Assembly (NCBI GenBank): GCA_009649675.1
Contig: WJPL01000002.1
Coordinates: forward strand, 124,001-188,000
Origin: Alphaproteobacteria bacterium HT1-32
GTDB taxonomy: Bacteria; Pseudomonadota; Alphaproteobacteria; Rhodospirillales; HT1-32
Length of the DNA: 64,000 nucleotides
Reading direction: 5' to 3'
The first letter of the stretch is position 1. Every line of letters starts with the position of its first letter. Below the pieces are notes generated by a model that saw only the letters and a program-made list of their open reading frames with translations, was not told where the DNA came from and made no database searches. Positions 1 to 8,948 of the stretch are shown one piece after another. Both the position numbers and the translations under genes were made by a program.

Positions 1-6
1 GGTCAT
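1..6 (-). CDS. Start of a truncated gene, possibly the flavoprotein partner of the adjacent cytochrome
   Basis: Only the first two codons (Met-Thr) lie in the window. A strong ribosome binding site, AGGAGG on the minus strand at 15-20, sits eight bases before the ATG and overlaps the stop codon of the cytochrome gene, so the two are probably translated from one mRNA. In sulfide-oxidising bacteria a small cytochrome of this type is usually followed by the FAD subunit of flavocytochrome c sulfide dehydrogenase. That identity is inferred from context only. Confidence 0.4.
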
Positions 7-18
7 GCGGCAATCCTC

Positions 19-315
19 CTATTTGCGGGTGGCGAGGAAACGCGCAACCGCGTCGATTTCCTTGTCGGTATAACCCTTGGCGATACGGTTCATGATTGTG
101 CCCTTGCGCTCATCCGACTTGAAGGCAATGAGGGCTTCTTTCAGGGTTTTCATGTCCATCCCGCCAATCGAGGGAACCGATCCGGCATTCTTGCCGTCAA
201 TACCGTGGCAGGTGGCGCAGGTTCCGGCGAGTACAGACGCAGATGGTCCGGCGGCCTGAAGATGACTGCTGATCAGCAGGGTTGCAGTAAAAAACAGCAA
301 CGCAGTTCTTGGCAT
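19..315 (-). CDS. Small periplasmic c-type cytochrome, flavocytochrome c sulfide dehydrogenase (FccA-like) type
   Basis: The 98-residue product has an N-terminal signal peptide (hydrophobic stretch ending near LQAA) and one heme-binding motif, CATCH. The conserved tail MNRIAKGYTDKEIDAVARFL carries the Met expected as the second heme ligand and resembles the cytochrome subunit of flavocytochrome c sulfide dehydrogenase and related c553 proteins. The ATG at 315 is preferred; a GTG lies just before it at 318. It would accept electrons from sulfide oxidation by the next gene and pass them to the respiratory chain. A YeeE/YedE sulfur-type transporter gene lies just upstream, which fits a sulfur role. 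Other small electron-carrier roles are possible. Confidence 0.65.
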   Translation of the reverse strand: MPRTALLFFTATLLISSHLQAAGPSASVLAGTCATCHGIDGKNAGSVPSIGGMDMKTLKEALIAFKSDERKGTIMNRIAKGYTDKEIDAVARFLATRK

Positions 316-422
316 CACCTGACGCTCCCTTATTCGTAGTTTTCAATAAGGTAACAGCTAAAGCCGGGCTCGCAAACTCGCAAAGCCGTGATCTTAAACC
401 CATTTTTCCAATGTAGAATGCC

Positions 423-1487
423 CTACAGATGAGCCTGCAGGTAGCGCAGACCAAGTACACTTCCCCCGATGAGGGCCAGTACAGCGATCAGCGATCCGAC
501 AGCCAGCGTGGACAGGCCGGTCAGACCCTGACCGATCGTGCAGCCCATCGCCAGCACACCGCCTGCACCCATTAAAGCGGCACCGACAAGATGTCGCAGG
601 AAATCATTGCCGTCAGCAAAGGTCTCGAGCCGGAACTGCCCCTGTGCAAGGCTGGCCAGAAAGCCGCCGAAAACGGTTCCGGCAACAGCGGCGATGCCGA
701 AGCTGACCGTTGCTCCGGTATAGGTCATCAGATAGATCAGGCCTTCCCCGACAGGTGCGACAAAGGTCAGGGAGGCAAGCGGCGCCGGATCAAAGCTGTC
801 TGCTCCCAGTATTCCGGTCACGATCCAGCCCAGCGGTATGGCCAGTCCGATCACGATTGCTGACAGCCAGTGTCTGGGTGAGCGGAGAAAGCGGGGGCTT
901 GTGAAGGTGAAAACAACCAGGCTGAGGACCAGTCCCGCAGCAATCAGCGGGCGGAGCATTGCTGCCTCACCAAGGCCCGCGCCGGCGGCAAGTGTTGCGA
1001 GGCTTTGGTCGTGGGCAAGGCCGGAGAGGTCAATCGCGGTTGCATCATCAAGGCGCAGGCGGGGCAGGGCCAGAATACCCCGCAGCGTGGCATAGGCCAC
1101 GAGACCGAGGACCAGTACTACAAGCAGGGATTTCAGATTGCCGCCACCCAGACGCACCGCATTTTTGCTGCCGCAGCCACCAGCCAGCATCATCCCGAAA
1201 CCGAACATCCCGCCACCTGCGATGGCGCCTGCCCAGCCAAGTCGCGGGCTGAGGTAGATGCTGTTATCAAGGTTGATAAACTCACCGATATGCAAAAACT
1301 GGCTGGCGGCAATGGCGATGGCAAGAGCCAGCATCCAGGCACGGAAGCGCCGCCAGTCGCCCATCAGGCCGATATCGGAAATCGCCCCCATCGTGCAGAA
1401 ATCACCCCAGCGCACCATGACACCGAAGATGATTCCGATGGGGAAGGCCGCCGCTGCGACCAGCAGATTTACAGGTGCGTCATCCAT
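423..1487 (-). CDS. YeeE/YedE family membrane protein (DUF395), putative sulfur-compound transporter
   Basis: The 354-residue protein is almost entirely membrane segments. It has the two-fold YeeE/YedE architecture, with the Gly/Cys motifs GFGMMLAGGCGSKNAVRLG in the first half and MGAGGVLAMGCTIGQGLTG in the second. Members of this family move thiosulfate or other sulfur species across the inner membrane. The ATG at 1487 gives a start at MDDAPVNLL; the reading frame extends further upstream, but that part overlaps the glutathione S-transferase gene and looks non-coding. It lies between a GST and an FccA-like cytochrome on the same strand, which supports a sulfur role. Substrate unknown. Confidence 0.75.
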   Translation of the reverse strand: MDDAPVNLLVAAAAFPIGIIFGVMVRWGDFCTMGAISDIGLMGDWRRFRAWMLALAIAIAASQFLHIGEFINLDNSIYLSPRLGWAGAIAGGGMFGFGMMLAGGCGSKNAVRLGGGNLKSLLVVLVLGLVAYATLRGILALPRLRLDDATAIDLSGLAHDQSLATLAAGAGLGEAAMLRPLIAAGLVLSLVVFTFTSPRFLRSPRHWLSAIVIGLAIPLGWIVTGILGADSFDPAPLASLTFVAPVGEGLIYLMTYTGATVSFGIAAVAGTVFGGFLASLAQGQFRLETFADGNDFLRHLVGAALMGAGGVLAMGCTIGQGLTGLSTLAVGSLIAVLALIGGSVLGLRYLQAHL

Positions 1488-1504
1488 AACTGCGCGGTCC
1501 GCCG

Positions 1505-2146
1505 TTAACAGTAAAAGGGCGCGGTGAGCCCTTCCTCTTCGCAGGCCCGGATGGTCGCCGGTCGTGCGGCAACAGCGTCCAGCAGGCGTTTGAGATGCGG
1601 GCGGGTAGCGGGCGGGCGACTGCACATACGGGAAAAGCGTGCGTTCATCAGCAGATAAATGTCGGCCAGGGTGAATCTGTCACCAACCAGCCAGGGGCCG
1701 TTTGCGGCCAGTTCTTTCTCTATCAGGTCGAACATTTCCATCAGGCGTTCGTCACTGCGGGCCTTGGCAGCGGGCACAGCGTCGGGCAGCGGCTGATGCC
1801 GGTCCGTATAATGATAGGTCAGCACTTCCGGCTGGATCGTGTTGGTCAGATACATCAGCCATTTATACATCTGCGCCCGTTCACTTGACCCGACAGGCGG
1901 TGCTACGTCTGAGTCGGGGTGGGTGTCTGCCAGGTGCAGGCAGATGGCAGCCGCTTCAAACAGAACCAGATCGCCGTCTTCCAGCACCGGAATGCGCCCG
2001 GCGGGATTCAGTTTCAGGTAGGCCGGTGACTTGTGGCTGCTGTTCTTGCGGTCGACAGGGACCAGTTCATATTCCGCACCAACTTCCTGCAGCACGATAT
2101 GTGGCGCAAGATTGGCGTTGCCGGGGAAGTAATGAAGCTTTTTCAT
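1505..2146 (-). CDS. Glutathione S-transferase family protein
   Basis: The 213-residue product has the thioredoxin-like N-terminal domain (MKKLHYFPGNANLAPHIVLQE, then NPAGRIPVLEDGDLVLFEAAAI with the cis-Pro and the EAAAI glutathione-binding turn). An all-helical C-terminal domain follows, containing the GPWLVGDRFTLADIYLLM motif typical of GSTs. It starts two bases after the tldD stop codon, so it is probably translated from the same transcript. It would conjugate or reduce substrates with glutathione in the cytoplasm; the substrate cannot be told from sequence. Confidence 0.85.
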   Translation of the reverse strand: MKKLHYFPGNANLAPHIVLQEVGAEYELVPVDRKNSSHKSPAYLKLNPAGRIPVLEDGDLVLFEAAAICLHLADTHPDSDVAPPVGSSERAQMYKWLMYLTNTIQPEVLTYHYTDRHQPLPDAVPAAKARSDERLMEMFDLIEKELAANGPWLVGDRFTLADIYLLMNARFSRMCSRPPATRPHLKRLLDAVAARPATIRACEEEGLTAPFYC

Positions 2147-2148
2147 GA

Positions 2149-3582
2149 TTACACCGCTGTGCCGCCGATGGTCAGGGAGTCAATCTTGAAGGTCGGCTGG
2201 CCGACGCCGACAGGGACACCCTGTCCGCCCTTGCCGCAGGTGCCGACGCCACTGTCCAGGGCCATGTCATTTCCGATCATGGAAACCCGTTTCATGGCTT
2301 CCGGTCCGTTGCCGATCAGGGTGGCACCCTTGACGGCAGGGCCAACCTTGCCGTCTTCAATCATGTAGGCTTCGGTCGCCGAGAAGACGAATTTCCCGGA
2401 GGTGATGTCGACCTGACCACCGCCGAAATTCACCGCATAGATACCGCGTTTTACGGAGGAAACGATTTCCTGCGGGTCCATGTCGCCGCCCAGCATGTAG
2501 GTGTTGGTCATCCGTGGCATCGGCTGATGCGCATAGCTTTCACGGCGGCCATTGCCGGTGGCGGCAACACCCATCAGGCGGGCATTCATCCGGTCCTGCA
2601 TATAGCCGGTCAGGATACCGTCCTCGATCAGCGTGGTATATTCGGTCGGCGTACCTTCGTCATCAATGGTCAGGCTGCCACGGCGGTCGCCCAGCGTGCC
2701 GTCATCAACGATGGTAACCCCCTTGGAGGCGACCTGCTGGCCCATCAGCCCGGAAAAGGCAGAGGTTTTCTTGCGATTGAAATCACCTTCCAGACCATGT
2801 CCGACAGCTTCATGCAGCATGACGCCCGGCCAGCCCGGCCCAAGTACAACCGGCATGTCGCCAGCCGGCGCATCAATGGCATCCAGATTGACCAGTGCCT
2901 GACGAAACGCCTCGTCAATCACTGCCTGCCAGTTTTCCGGCTCCAGCCAGTGTGCATAGGCAATGCGGCCACCGACACCATGGGAACCGGCTTCCATCCG
3001 GTCGCCCTTGGCGGCAACGACACTGGCATTGAGGCGGATGAGGGGACGAATATCGGCGGCCCGGCGTCCGTCTGCCCGGATGATCTGTACGGCCTGCCAG
3101 GAACCGGTCAGCGAAACCGAGACCTGACGGATACGATCATCAATGCTGCGGGCATAGGCATCCATCTGTTCCATCAGTTTGACTTTCACATCAAACGGCA
3201 CCTCGGACAGCGGATTGACATCTGTATAAAGGTTACGGTTCGTACCGTTCGGTGCGACGGACATCTCACCGCCCTTACCGGAACGGACAGCACGTACGGT
3301 ATCGGCAGCGCGTTCGATGGCGCTCTCGCTCAGTTCGGATGCATGGGCATAACCGGTCGCCTCGTTGGAGACAGAGCGCAGACCAAACCCCTGCGAGGTA
3401 TCATAGGCGGCGTTCTTCATCCGCCCGTCATCAAACGAGAAGCTTTCGGATTGCCGGTATTCCATGAACAGTTCACCGTCATCTGCCCCATGCAGGGCAT
3501 CAGCGACGATTCGCTCTACTTTCGGGCGATCCATCCCGGTGCGTTCAAAGAAAAGGCTGTCGGTTGCTGCGAGATCGGTCAT
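2149..3582 (-). CDS. tldD: Metalloprotease TldD
   Basis: The 477-residue protein matches the TldD/PmbA family in length and motifs. The zinc site HEAVGHGLEGD lies at about residues 257-267 (His257, Glu258, His262). The C-terminal segment IGNGPEAMKRVSMIGNDMALDSGVGTCGKGGQG is also typical. TldD works with TldE in the cytoplasm to process small modified peptides and unfolded helices; no tldE partner lies in the window. An AGGAG ribosome binding site sits about nine bases before the ATG. It is the first gene of a minus-strand run leading into the GST gene. Confidence 0.93.
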   Translation of the reverse strand: MTDLAATDSLFFERTGMDRPKVERIVADALHGADDGELFMEYRQSESFSFDDGRMKNAAYDTSQGFGLRSVSNEATGYAHASELSESAIERAADTVRAVRSGKGGEMSVAPNGTNRNLYTDVNPLSEVPFDVKVKLMEQMDAYARSIDDRIRQVSVSLTGSWQAVQIIRADGRRAADIRPLIRLNASVVAAKGDRMEAGSHGVGGRIAYAHWLEPENWQAVIDEAFRQALVNLDAIDAPAGDMPVVLGPGWPGVMLHEAVGHGLEGDFNRKKTSAFSGLMGQQVASKGVTIVDDGTLGDRRGSLTIDDEGTPTEYTTLIEDGILTGYMQDRMNARLMGVAATGNGRRESYAHQPMPRMTNTYMLGGDMDPQEIVSSVKRGIYAVNFGGGQVDITSGKFVFSATEAYMIEDGKVGPAVKGATLIGNGPEAMKRVSMIGNDMALDSGVGTCGKGGQGVPVGVGQPTFKIDSLTIGGTAV

Positions 3583-3656
3583 TTAGCCGCTCCTGAAATA
3601 GTGTTATCGCTGTATATAGGTTGGATCGCCCTGAAAAAAGCGCTCTGGGGAAAACA

Positions 3657-4958
3657 ATGAAGTTACTGCGCGAACATGATCTGCGTCGCCGGCTGGCAGA
3701 CGAGGCCCATGCCCGGCCTTTTCAGCCCTCGGACTCCCCTGTCCGGGTCACTCATCTGGCGATGGTTCAGAACCAGACAGACCAGAAACTCATTCATTCA
3801 CATCTCGGCGAACTCTGCGGTCTTTACGATATCCGGCTGCCGCCGATGGATGCCCGGCATTTCAGTGCTGACTTCGGTGATTTCCGGCTGCGCTGGGAAC
3901 GGCATACCGAATATTCCAGCTATACCCTTACGGTTCCTGCATCCGAGGGTGCGCCGTTTTCGGAAACGGCGCTGGGCAAGGTGCCGGAACAATGGATCGA
4001 GAATATGCCGGGACGTCTGATTGCCGGCGGGCATCTGGAAATGCAGCGCGATGACAGCCGGCTGGATCTGGAGCAGGCACGGACATGGTTTGGTGGAAAT
4101 CCGGTGATTGGCGCTGATATGGCAGGCGGACGGGCCACCTGCTGGACAGACTTCCAGCTTCATAGCGACGGGTTCGGCCGTATTCTCGTGCGTGACCGGG
4201 GTATGAGCAGCGGCCAGACCGGGCGGCTGATTCAGCGGCTGTTCGAAATCGATACCTACCGCATGATGGCGATGATGGCCTTGCCGGATGCGCAACTGGC
4301 CATGCCGCGGATTGTGCGGATCGACCGGGAACTGAACAAGGTGACCACGGCACTGACGGAATCCAGCGGAGCGGACAGCGAACGGCAGCTGCTTGATCGT
4401 CTGTCACGTCTGGCGGCGATGGTTGAAAGTATCGGTGCACGCAGCGGCGACCGGTTTTCCGCTGCCGAAGCCTATTACGCCATCGTTGAGGTGCGGGTAA
4501 GGGAGCTACGGGAAGCCCGGATTGAGGGGTTGCAGACAATCGAGGAATTCATGGACCGGCGACTGGCACCGGCCATGCGGACGGTGATCTCAACATCCGG
4601 TCGCCTGTCAGCCCTGTCGGCCCGCATCGCGCGGGCAAGCGACCTGTTACAGGCCCGCATCGATGTATCGCTGGAAGCTCAGAACCGCGATTTGCTGGCC
4701 TCAATGGACCGGCGGGCAAAGCTGCAACTGCGCCTCCAGGAGACGGTTGAAGGGCTGTCGGTTGCCGCCATTACCTATTATGCGGTGGGTCTTGTCGGCT
4801 ATATGGCAAAGGGGCTGCATGCGGCCGGTCTGCCCGTGAATTACGAGCTTGTTACGGCGGTTGCGGTACCGGTTATCGCCCTGCTGGCATGGTTCGGTGT
4901 ACGCCGCATCCGACGCAGGATCGGTGTTGAGCAACAACAGATGGAAAAATCGTTATAG
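3657..4958 (+). CDS. DUF3422 family membrane-anchored protein
   Basis: The 433-residue product starts at MKLLREHDLRRRLADEAHARPF, a characteristic opening of the DUF3422 family; an upstream TTG at 3621 in the same frame is rejected. The N-terminal two thirds look cytoplasmic, with a long helical region at roughly residues 270-370. Two C-terminal hydrophobic segments follow (VAAITYYAVGLVGYMAKGL and VTAVAVPVIALLAWFGV), then a basic tail. No biochemical role is established for the family. It is divergent from tldD with about 75 bases between them, so the two may share a promoter region. Confidence 0.8.
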   Translation: MKLLREHDLRRRLADEAHARPFQPSDSPVRVTHLAMVQNQTDQKLIHSHLGELCGLYDIRLPPMDARHFSADFGDFRLRWERHTEYSSYTLTVPASEGAPFSETALGKVPEQWIENMPGRLIAGGHLEMQRDDSRLDLEQARTWFGGNPVIGADMAGGRATCWTDFQLHSDGFGRILVRDRGMSSGQTGRLIQRLFEIDTYRMMAMMALPDAQLAMPRIVRIDRELNKVTTALTESSGADSERQLLDRLSRLAAMVESIGARSGDRFSAAEAYYAIVEVRVRELREARIEGLQTIEEFMDRRLAPAMRTVISTSGRLSALSARIARASDLLQARIDVSLEAQNRDLLASMDRRAKLQLRLQETVEGLSVAAITYYAVGLVGYMAKGLHAAGLPVNYELVTAVAVPVIALLAWFGVRRIRRRIGVEQQQMEKSL

Positions 4959-5418
4959 CTGTAGTCGAGAGCGTTCCGAAGGTCGCCATCTTCTGTGCGT
5001 TTTTCAGACAAAAAACTACTTTTAGAACTTAATTCTTTTTCCAAACACAAGTTCCGCGAGAATTGAATCCTTGTCCATCCGGGACAGGGTGTTACAAGAC
5101 ATGATCTGTATATGTCATGCGTAACGATTTCGGTATTTGCCGGAACATGACATGCGGCTTCCTGATTGGACAAAGCCTGCATAGTGAAGGCGAAAAATGT
5201 AACTGCTGCCCAGAGCAAGCGGTGATCCGGACCTTCTCTCGATAAGTTACGACGCCTCAACTCTCAGAAATCCCGCGAAATCACGATTTGCGGCAAAGAC
5301 GATGCCCGCCGATTTCCGGGATTGTTCTCATGATCGACATTACGACCGAAATTGCCCCGCCTGCGCTATTCTGCTGCTGGCGGCTGGTACTGTTTCAGGT
5401 GCCATTTAAGGAATTAAT
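4959..5418. other. 460-base intergenic region, AT-richer than its surroundings
   Basis: No convincing gene of normal length. The stretch 5000-5060 is rich in A and T, unlike the GC-rich coding regions on either side. A 30-codon reading frame at 5330-5422 overlaps the next start codon by ATGA; it is listed separately. A promoter for the DUF1611 operon is expected here, but no clear -35/-10 pair can be defended. Confidence 0.4.
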
Positions 5419-5422
5419 ATGA
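5330..5422 (+). CDS. Possible 30-residue leader ORF overlapping the DUF1611 start
   Basis: The frame opens at ATG 5330 and encodes MIDITTEIAPPALFCCWRLV followed by about ten more residues. Its TGA overlaps the ATG of the DUF1611 gene as ATGA, the arrangement seen in translational coupling. The ribosome binding site is weak and there is no homology argument, so this may be chance. It could be a leader peptide coupling translation to the downstream operon. Confidence 0.2.
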   Translation: MIDITTEIAPPALFCCWRLVLFQVPFKELI

Positions 5423-6624
5423 ATTTTGTTCACACATCCAGACCGTTGACTTCATCCGGTAATGACAATCGCGCGGCTGCTCCTGCAACGGTCAGACCTG
5501 CGGTCCTTCTTCCTTTGCAGGGAAAAGAGCCGGAGTTAAAGACGAATACAGCCGTTATCTATTGCGAGGGAAACTTCGGCGCTATTGACGGAAAGACGGC
5601 CAATGGACTGGTCCGGCACTCTGAAAAGTATGATATTCTTTCTGTCATCGACAGTCAGCATGCTGGTCGGGACTCTGGCGTTGTGCTGGGTGGCGCTCCG
5701 AATGCCATCCCTGTTTGCAAAAATCTTGCTGATGCCTTGTCGCAGGCTGAAAAACTTCCCGACTATTTCATTTTCGGAATGGCTCCCTCCAGCGGCATGC
5801 TGTCGAAGCATGAGCGGGGACTGATTATCGAGGCGATGAGCCTTGGCATGAATATTGTCAACGGTCTGCATGAATTTCTCAATGACGACCCGGTGTTCAT
5901 CGCCGCCTGCTCTGCTCACAACGTCAGTATTCTTGATGTCCGCAGACCCCGGGCGAAAAAGGATCTGCGGTTGTTCAGCGGCAGGATCAACGACTGCGAA
6001 TGTCCGCGCATTGCGATCCTCGGCACAGACTGTGCTATCGGCAAGCGCACGACTGCGACAATTCTAACCCGCGCGCTGAATGATCGCGGGATAAGGGCGG
6101 TTATGGTGGGAACCGGGCAAACCGGCCTGATCCAGGGTGCGCGTCATGGAATAGCGCTGGATGCGGTCCCGTCTCAGTTCTGCGCAGGTGAACTGGAAGC
6201 GACCATTCTTGAGGCGGTCGAAGCCGAAAACCCGGACGTCATCATCGTTGAAGGTCAGGGGGCTCTCAGCCATCCGGCGTTTTCGACAACATCCTTCGTA
6301 TTGCGGGGAAGCTGCCCGGAAGGTGTCATTCTCCAGCATGCGCCGGGGCGTGCCAGCCGGTGCGATTTTGAACAGATGCCGATGCCGACGGCGGCCAGCG
6401 AGATCAATCTGATCGAAACTTTCTCTGATACCCGGGTCATCGGTCTGACGATCAACCATGAGAATATGACCAATGACGATGTCAGCACAGAAATCATCCG
6501 CTGCGAGAAAGAGTTTGGCATTCCCGTGACTGATGCCCTGACACGATCTCCCGATGATCTGGTGGAAATGGTTCTCACCTCGTTCCCGAAACTCAGGAAA
6601 TCGCTGACCGTCGGCATTCATTGA
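5419..6624 (+). CDS. DUF1611 family protein, DgcN-like (putative D-amino-acid N-acetyltransferase)
   Basis: The 401-residue product has the DUF1611 hallmarks: AVIYCEGNFGAIDGKTANGL near residues 45-64 and a P-loop-like GTDCAIGKRTT at 202-212, followed by VEGQGALSHP. NCBI-type naming calls family members DgcN, an N-acetyltransferase acting on D-glutamate in marine bacteria. AAGGA lies six bases before the ATG, supporting the start. Its stop codon overlaps the start of a PLP racemase gene. In the described D-glutamate system the partner is an enolase-fold epimerase (DgcA); here a different racemase family occupies that position, so the substrate may differ. Family membership is firm, the activity inferred. 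Confidence 0.8.
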   Translation: MNFVHTSRPLTSSGNDNRAAAPATVRPAVLLPLQGKEPELKTNTAVIYCEGNFGAIDGKTANGLVRHSEKYDILSVIDSQHAGRDSGVVLGGAPNAIPVCKNLADALSQAEKLPDYFIFGMAPSSGMLSKHERGLIIEAMSLGMNIVNGLHEFLNDDPVFIAACSAHNVSILDVRRPRAKKDLRLFSGRINDCECPRIAILGTDCAIGKRTTATILTRALNDRGIRAVMVGTGQTGLIQGARHGIALDAVPSQFCAGELEATILEAVEAENPDVIIVEGQGALSHPAFSTTSFVLRGSCPEGVILQHAPGRASRCDFEQMPMPTAASEINLIETFSDTRVIGLTINHENMTNDDVSTEIIRCEKEFGIPVTDALTRSPDDLVEMVLTSFPKLRKSLTVGIH

Positions 6625-7775
6625 ATGCGCCAAGGCTTGAAATTGACCTGGTAAAGCTCGGCCATAATGCCCGTACCCTCGTCAATCTGCTGAGCCATCA
6701 CGGGATTTCGGTTTCAGCGGTAACCAAGGGTGTGCTCGGTCGCCCGGACGTTGCGCGGGAATTGCTGAAGGCAGGGGCAACGGGCCTTGCCGATTCCCGG
6801 ATCGAGAACATTCAGACCCTGCACCATGCCGGCGTTGTAGCCCCGATGACGCTGATCCGCTCACCGATGGCCAGTCAGGCAGCACTGGTGATCCGGCATG
6901 CTGATTTCAGCATGAATACCGAACTTGATGTCATCTCAGAATTGTCCAAAGCAGCGCAGTCAGCAGGGCGCAGCCATGGCATCCTTCTGATGGTCGAACT
7001 GGGAGATCTGCGAGAGGGCATCATGCCTGCCGACCTTGAGAATGTGGTGCGCCGGGTGCTTTGTTTTCCGAATATAACCCTGAGAGGGATAGGAACTAAT
7101 CTCGCCTGTCGCAGCGGGGTGGTTCCGGATGCCGTCAATATGGGAGAACTGTCCAGACTTGCCGATGCCATCGACACGACCTTCGGTCTGGTTCTTTCTG
7201 TTATTTCCGGCGGTAATTCCAGCAATCTGGAATGGGTGCTTGGCGGTGGTGATACGGGACGCATCAACAATCTCCGGCTCGGAGAAGCTATCCTGCTCGG
7301 CTGTCAGCCGCTTGACCGCCGGCCAATCGAAGGGCTTCACACGGATGTATTCAGTCTGGTTGCCGAAGTGATCGAGTCCGGGAGCAAGCCATCCCGGCCA
7401 TGGGGCGACATCGCAGAAACGGCCTTCGGGGCAGCACCTCCGGAGGAGAAACATACCAGCGACCCGAACGGTACTGTATCTCAGGCCATTCTTGCCCTCG
7501 GGGAGATGGATGTTGATCCGGCCGGACTGATGCCGCCGCAGGGAATTGATATTCTCGGATCAAGCAGTGACCATCTCGTCGTGGATACTGGCCAAACGGG
7601 TCTGAAAGTTGGCGCAGAGGTTGCTTTTCAGGTCAATTACAGCGCTTTGATCCGGGCTATGGCATCTCCCTTCGTCACCAAGCTGGCTTATCCTGTGCCA
7701 GATCCCAACAGCTTTGCCGCATTTCCCCAAAAGCGCCCGGCCGCCAGTGAAGGCCGTTCTTTTACCCCTGTCTGA
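6621..7775 (+). CDS. Alanine/ornithine racemase family PLP enzyme (fold type III)
   Basis: The 384-residue protein starts at a TTG (6621) that overlaps the TGA of the DUF1611 gene; the nearby ATG at 6625 is out of frame. It opens with LEIDLVKLGHNARTL and has VSAVTKGVLG, where Lys36 is the expected PLP Schiff-base residue. GIGTNLACRSG and ISGGNSSNLEW follow, as in ornithine/alanine racemase relatives (YhfX/Orr type). It should interconvert D and L forms of an amino acid in the cytoplasm. The tight overlap implies a joint role with the DUF1611 enzyme. The substrate is not deducible. Confidence 0.75.
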   Translation: MNAPRLEIDLVKLGHNARTLVNLLSHHGISVSAVTKGVLGRPDVARELLKAGATGLADSRIENIQTLHHAGVVAPMTLIRSPMASQAALVIRHADFSMNTELDVISELSKAAQSAGRSHGILLMVELGDLREGIMPADLENVVRRVLCFPNITLRGIGTNLACRSGVVPDAVNMGELSRLADAIDTTFGLVLSVISGGNSSNLEWVLGGGDTGRINNLRLGEAILLGCQPLDRRPIEGLHTDVFSLVAEVIESGSKPSRPWGDIAETAFGAAPPEEKHTSDPNGTVSQAILALGEMDVDPAGLMPPQGIDILGSSSDHLVVDTGQTGLKVGAEVAFQVNYSALIRAMASPFVTKLAYPVPDPNSFAAFPQKRPAASEGRSFTPV

Positions 7776-7783
7776 GGCGGTTC

Positions 7784-8842
7784 TCAGCTTTCTCGTTCTT
7801 CATTGATGGCATGCGCCGAGAACAGCAGGGCGGTCATCAGCAGAAGGGCGGTTGCCTGATGCAGGGTGGCGAGCGAAATGGCGACGACGCTGAGTAATGT
7901 CGCGATCCCCAGAAGGTACTGGGTAATTACCAGCAGCTTGCTGAATATCAGGCTACGGCGGGCAATGGGATCGGTGGTCTGGCGCATCAGCATCACCGCG
8001 CCGGCGATAACAGCGACGCCGGTCAGGGTGGCCAGCAGGCGATGGTTGAACTGGACTGTCGTGATATCCTCGAACAGGCTTTTCCAGGCCGGGTCATAGA
8101 CCAGATAGCCGTCCGGGATCAGGTCCCCGTCCATCAGCGGGAAGGTGTTGTAGGTCATGCCCGCATCCAGCCCCGCCACAAAACCACCGGACATTGCGGT
8201 CAGGAAAACCAGCCCCAGCAGTAACAGCAGCCTGCGGCTGGCCTTGCCAAGACCGGGCGCGCGGGGGCGCAGCACGTCGAGCGCAGTCCAGATCAGTGCC
8301 AGATAGATGGCGAAGGCGAGGCAGAGATGCGCAGTCAGCCGGTACTGACTGACATCGGGCCGGTCAATCAGGCCGCTTTGTACCATGTACCAGCCCATGA
8401 ATCCCTGAGCGCCGCCAAGGAAGAGCAACCCGATAAGCCGGGGCAGCAGCGGTTTTGCCACCATGCCACGGACCAGAAACACCAGAAACGGAATAAAGAA
8501 GACAAGACCGATCAGCCGCCCCCATACCCGGTGTATGAATTCCAGCCAGAAGATTTCCTTGAATTCATGCAGGGTCATGCCCGCATTGACCTTCAGATAT
8601 TCCGGATATTGCCGGTAGGCGTCGAAGGTTGCCTGCCACTCTGCTTCACTCAGTGGTGGCAGCCAGCCGGTGACCGGCCGCCAGCTGACCATGGAAAGTC
8701 CGGATTCCGTGAGCCGGGTCAGCGCGCCGATGACCACCATGACAAATACCATGGCGGCGACGGCAAGCAGCCACCATCCGACAGCAGGTGATGTGGTAGT
8801 GGTTTCGGTGCGGGGGGCTGATCCAGAAAGACTTGTCGACAT
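7784..8842 (-). CDS. ctaA: Heme A synthase (CtaA/COX15)
   Basis: The 352-residue product has about eight membrane segments and the COX15 signatures GALTRLTESGLSMVSWRPVTG near the N-terminus, EFIHRVWGRLIGL, and FNHRLLATLTG. The paired histidines in these motifs bind heme. It oxidises the C8 methyl of heme O to make heme A for aa3-type cytochrome oxidase. The ATG at 8842 has an AGGA ribosome binding site; another ATG at 8860 would add six residues. It is divergent from the SAM-riboswitch-controlled metZ. Confidence 0.93.
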   Translation of the reverse strand: MSTSLSGSAPRTETTTTSPAVGWWLLAVAAMVFVMVVIGALTRLTESGLSMVSWRPVTGWLPPLSEAEWQATFDAYRQYPEYLKVNAGMTLHEFKEIFWLEFIHRVWGRLIGLVFFIPFLVFLVRGMVAKPLLPRLIGLLFLGGAQGFMGWYMVQSGLIDRPDVSQYRLTAHLCLAFAIYLALIWTALDVLRPRAPGLGKASRRLLLLLGLVFLTAMSGGFVAGLDAGMTYNTFPLMDGDLIPDGYLVYDPAWKSLFEDITTVQFNHRLLATLTGVAVIAGAVMLMRQTTDPIARRSLIFSKLLVITQYLLGIATLLSVVAISLATLHQATALLLMTALLFSAHAINEERES

Positions 8843-8948
8843 GGCTGTCCTGAGGGGCATTGCGCTGAGTGGTATCTAGGATTGTGGGAGCCGCAGGTCA
8901 ACGCGTAACAGTGGCTTGACCTGCCCTGTCCGGAGGGCTATCGAAAAG

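Noticed and set aside
2527-3660. Plus-strand frame of 377 codons opposite tldD
   Set aside because: TldD on the minus strand has its catalytic motif and normal length; the opposite frame shows no domain.
4841-5260. Minus-strand frame of 139 codons in the gap after DUF3422
   Set aside because: It partly overlaps the DUF3422 gene, has irregular composition and no plausible start site or domain.
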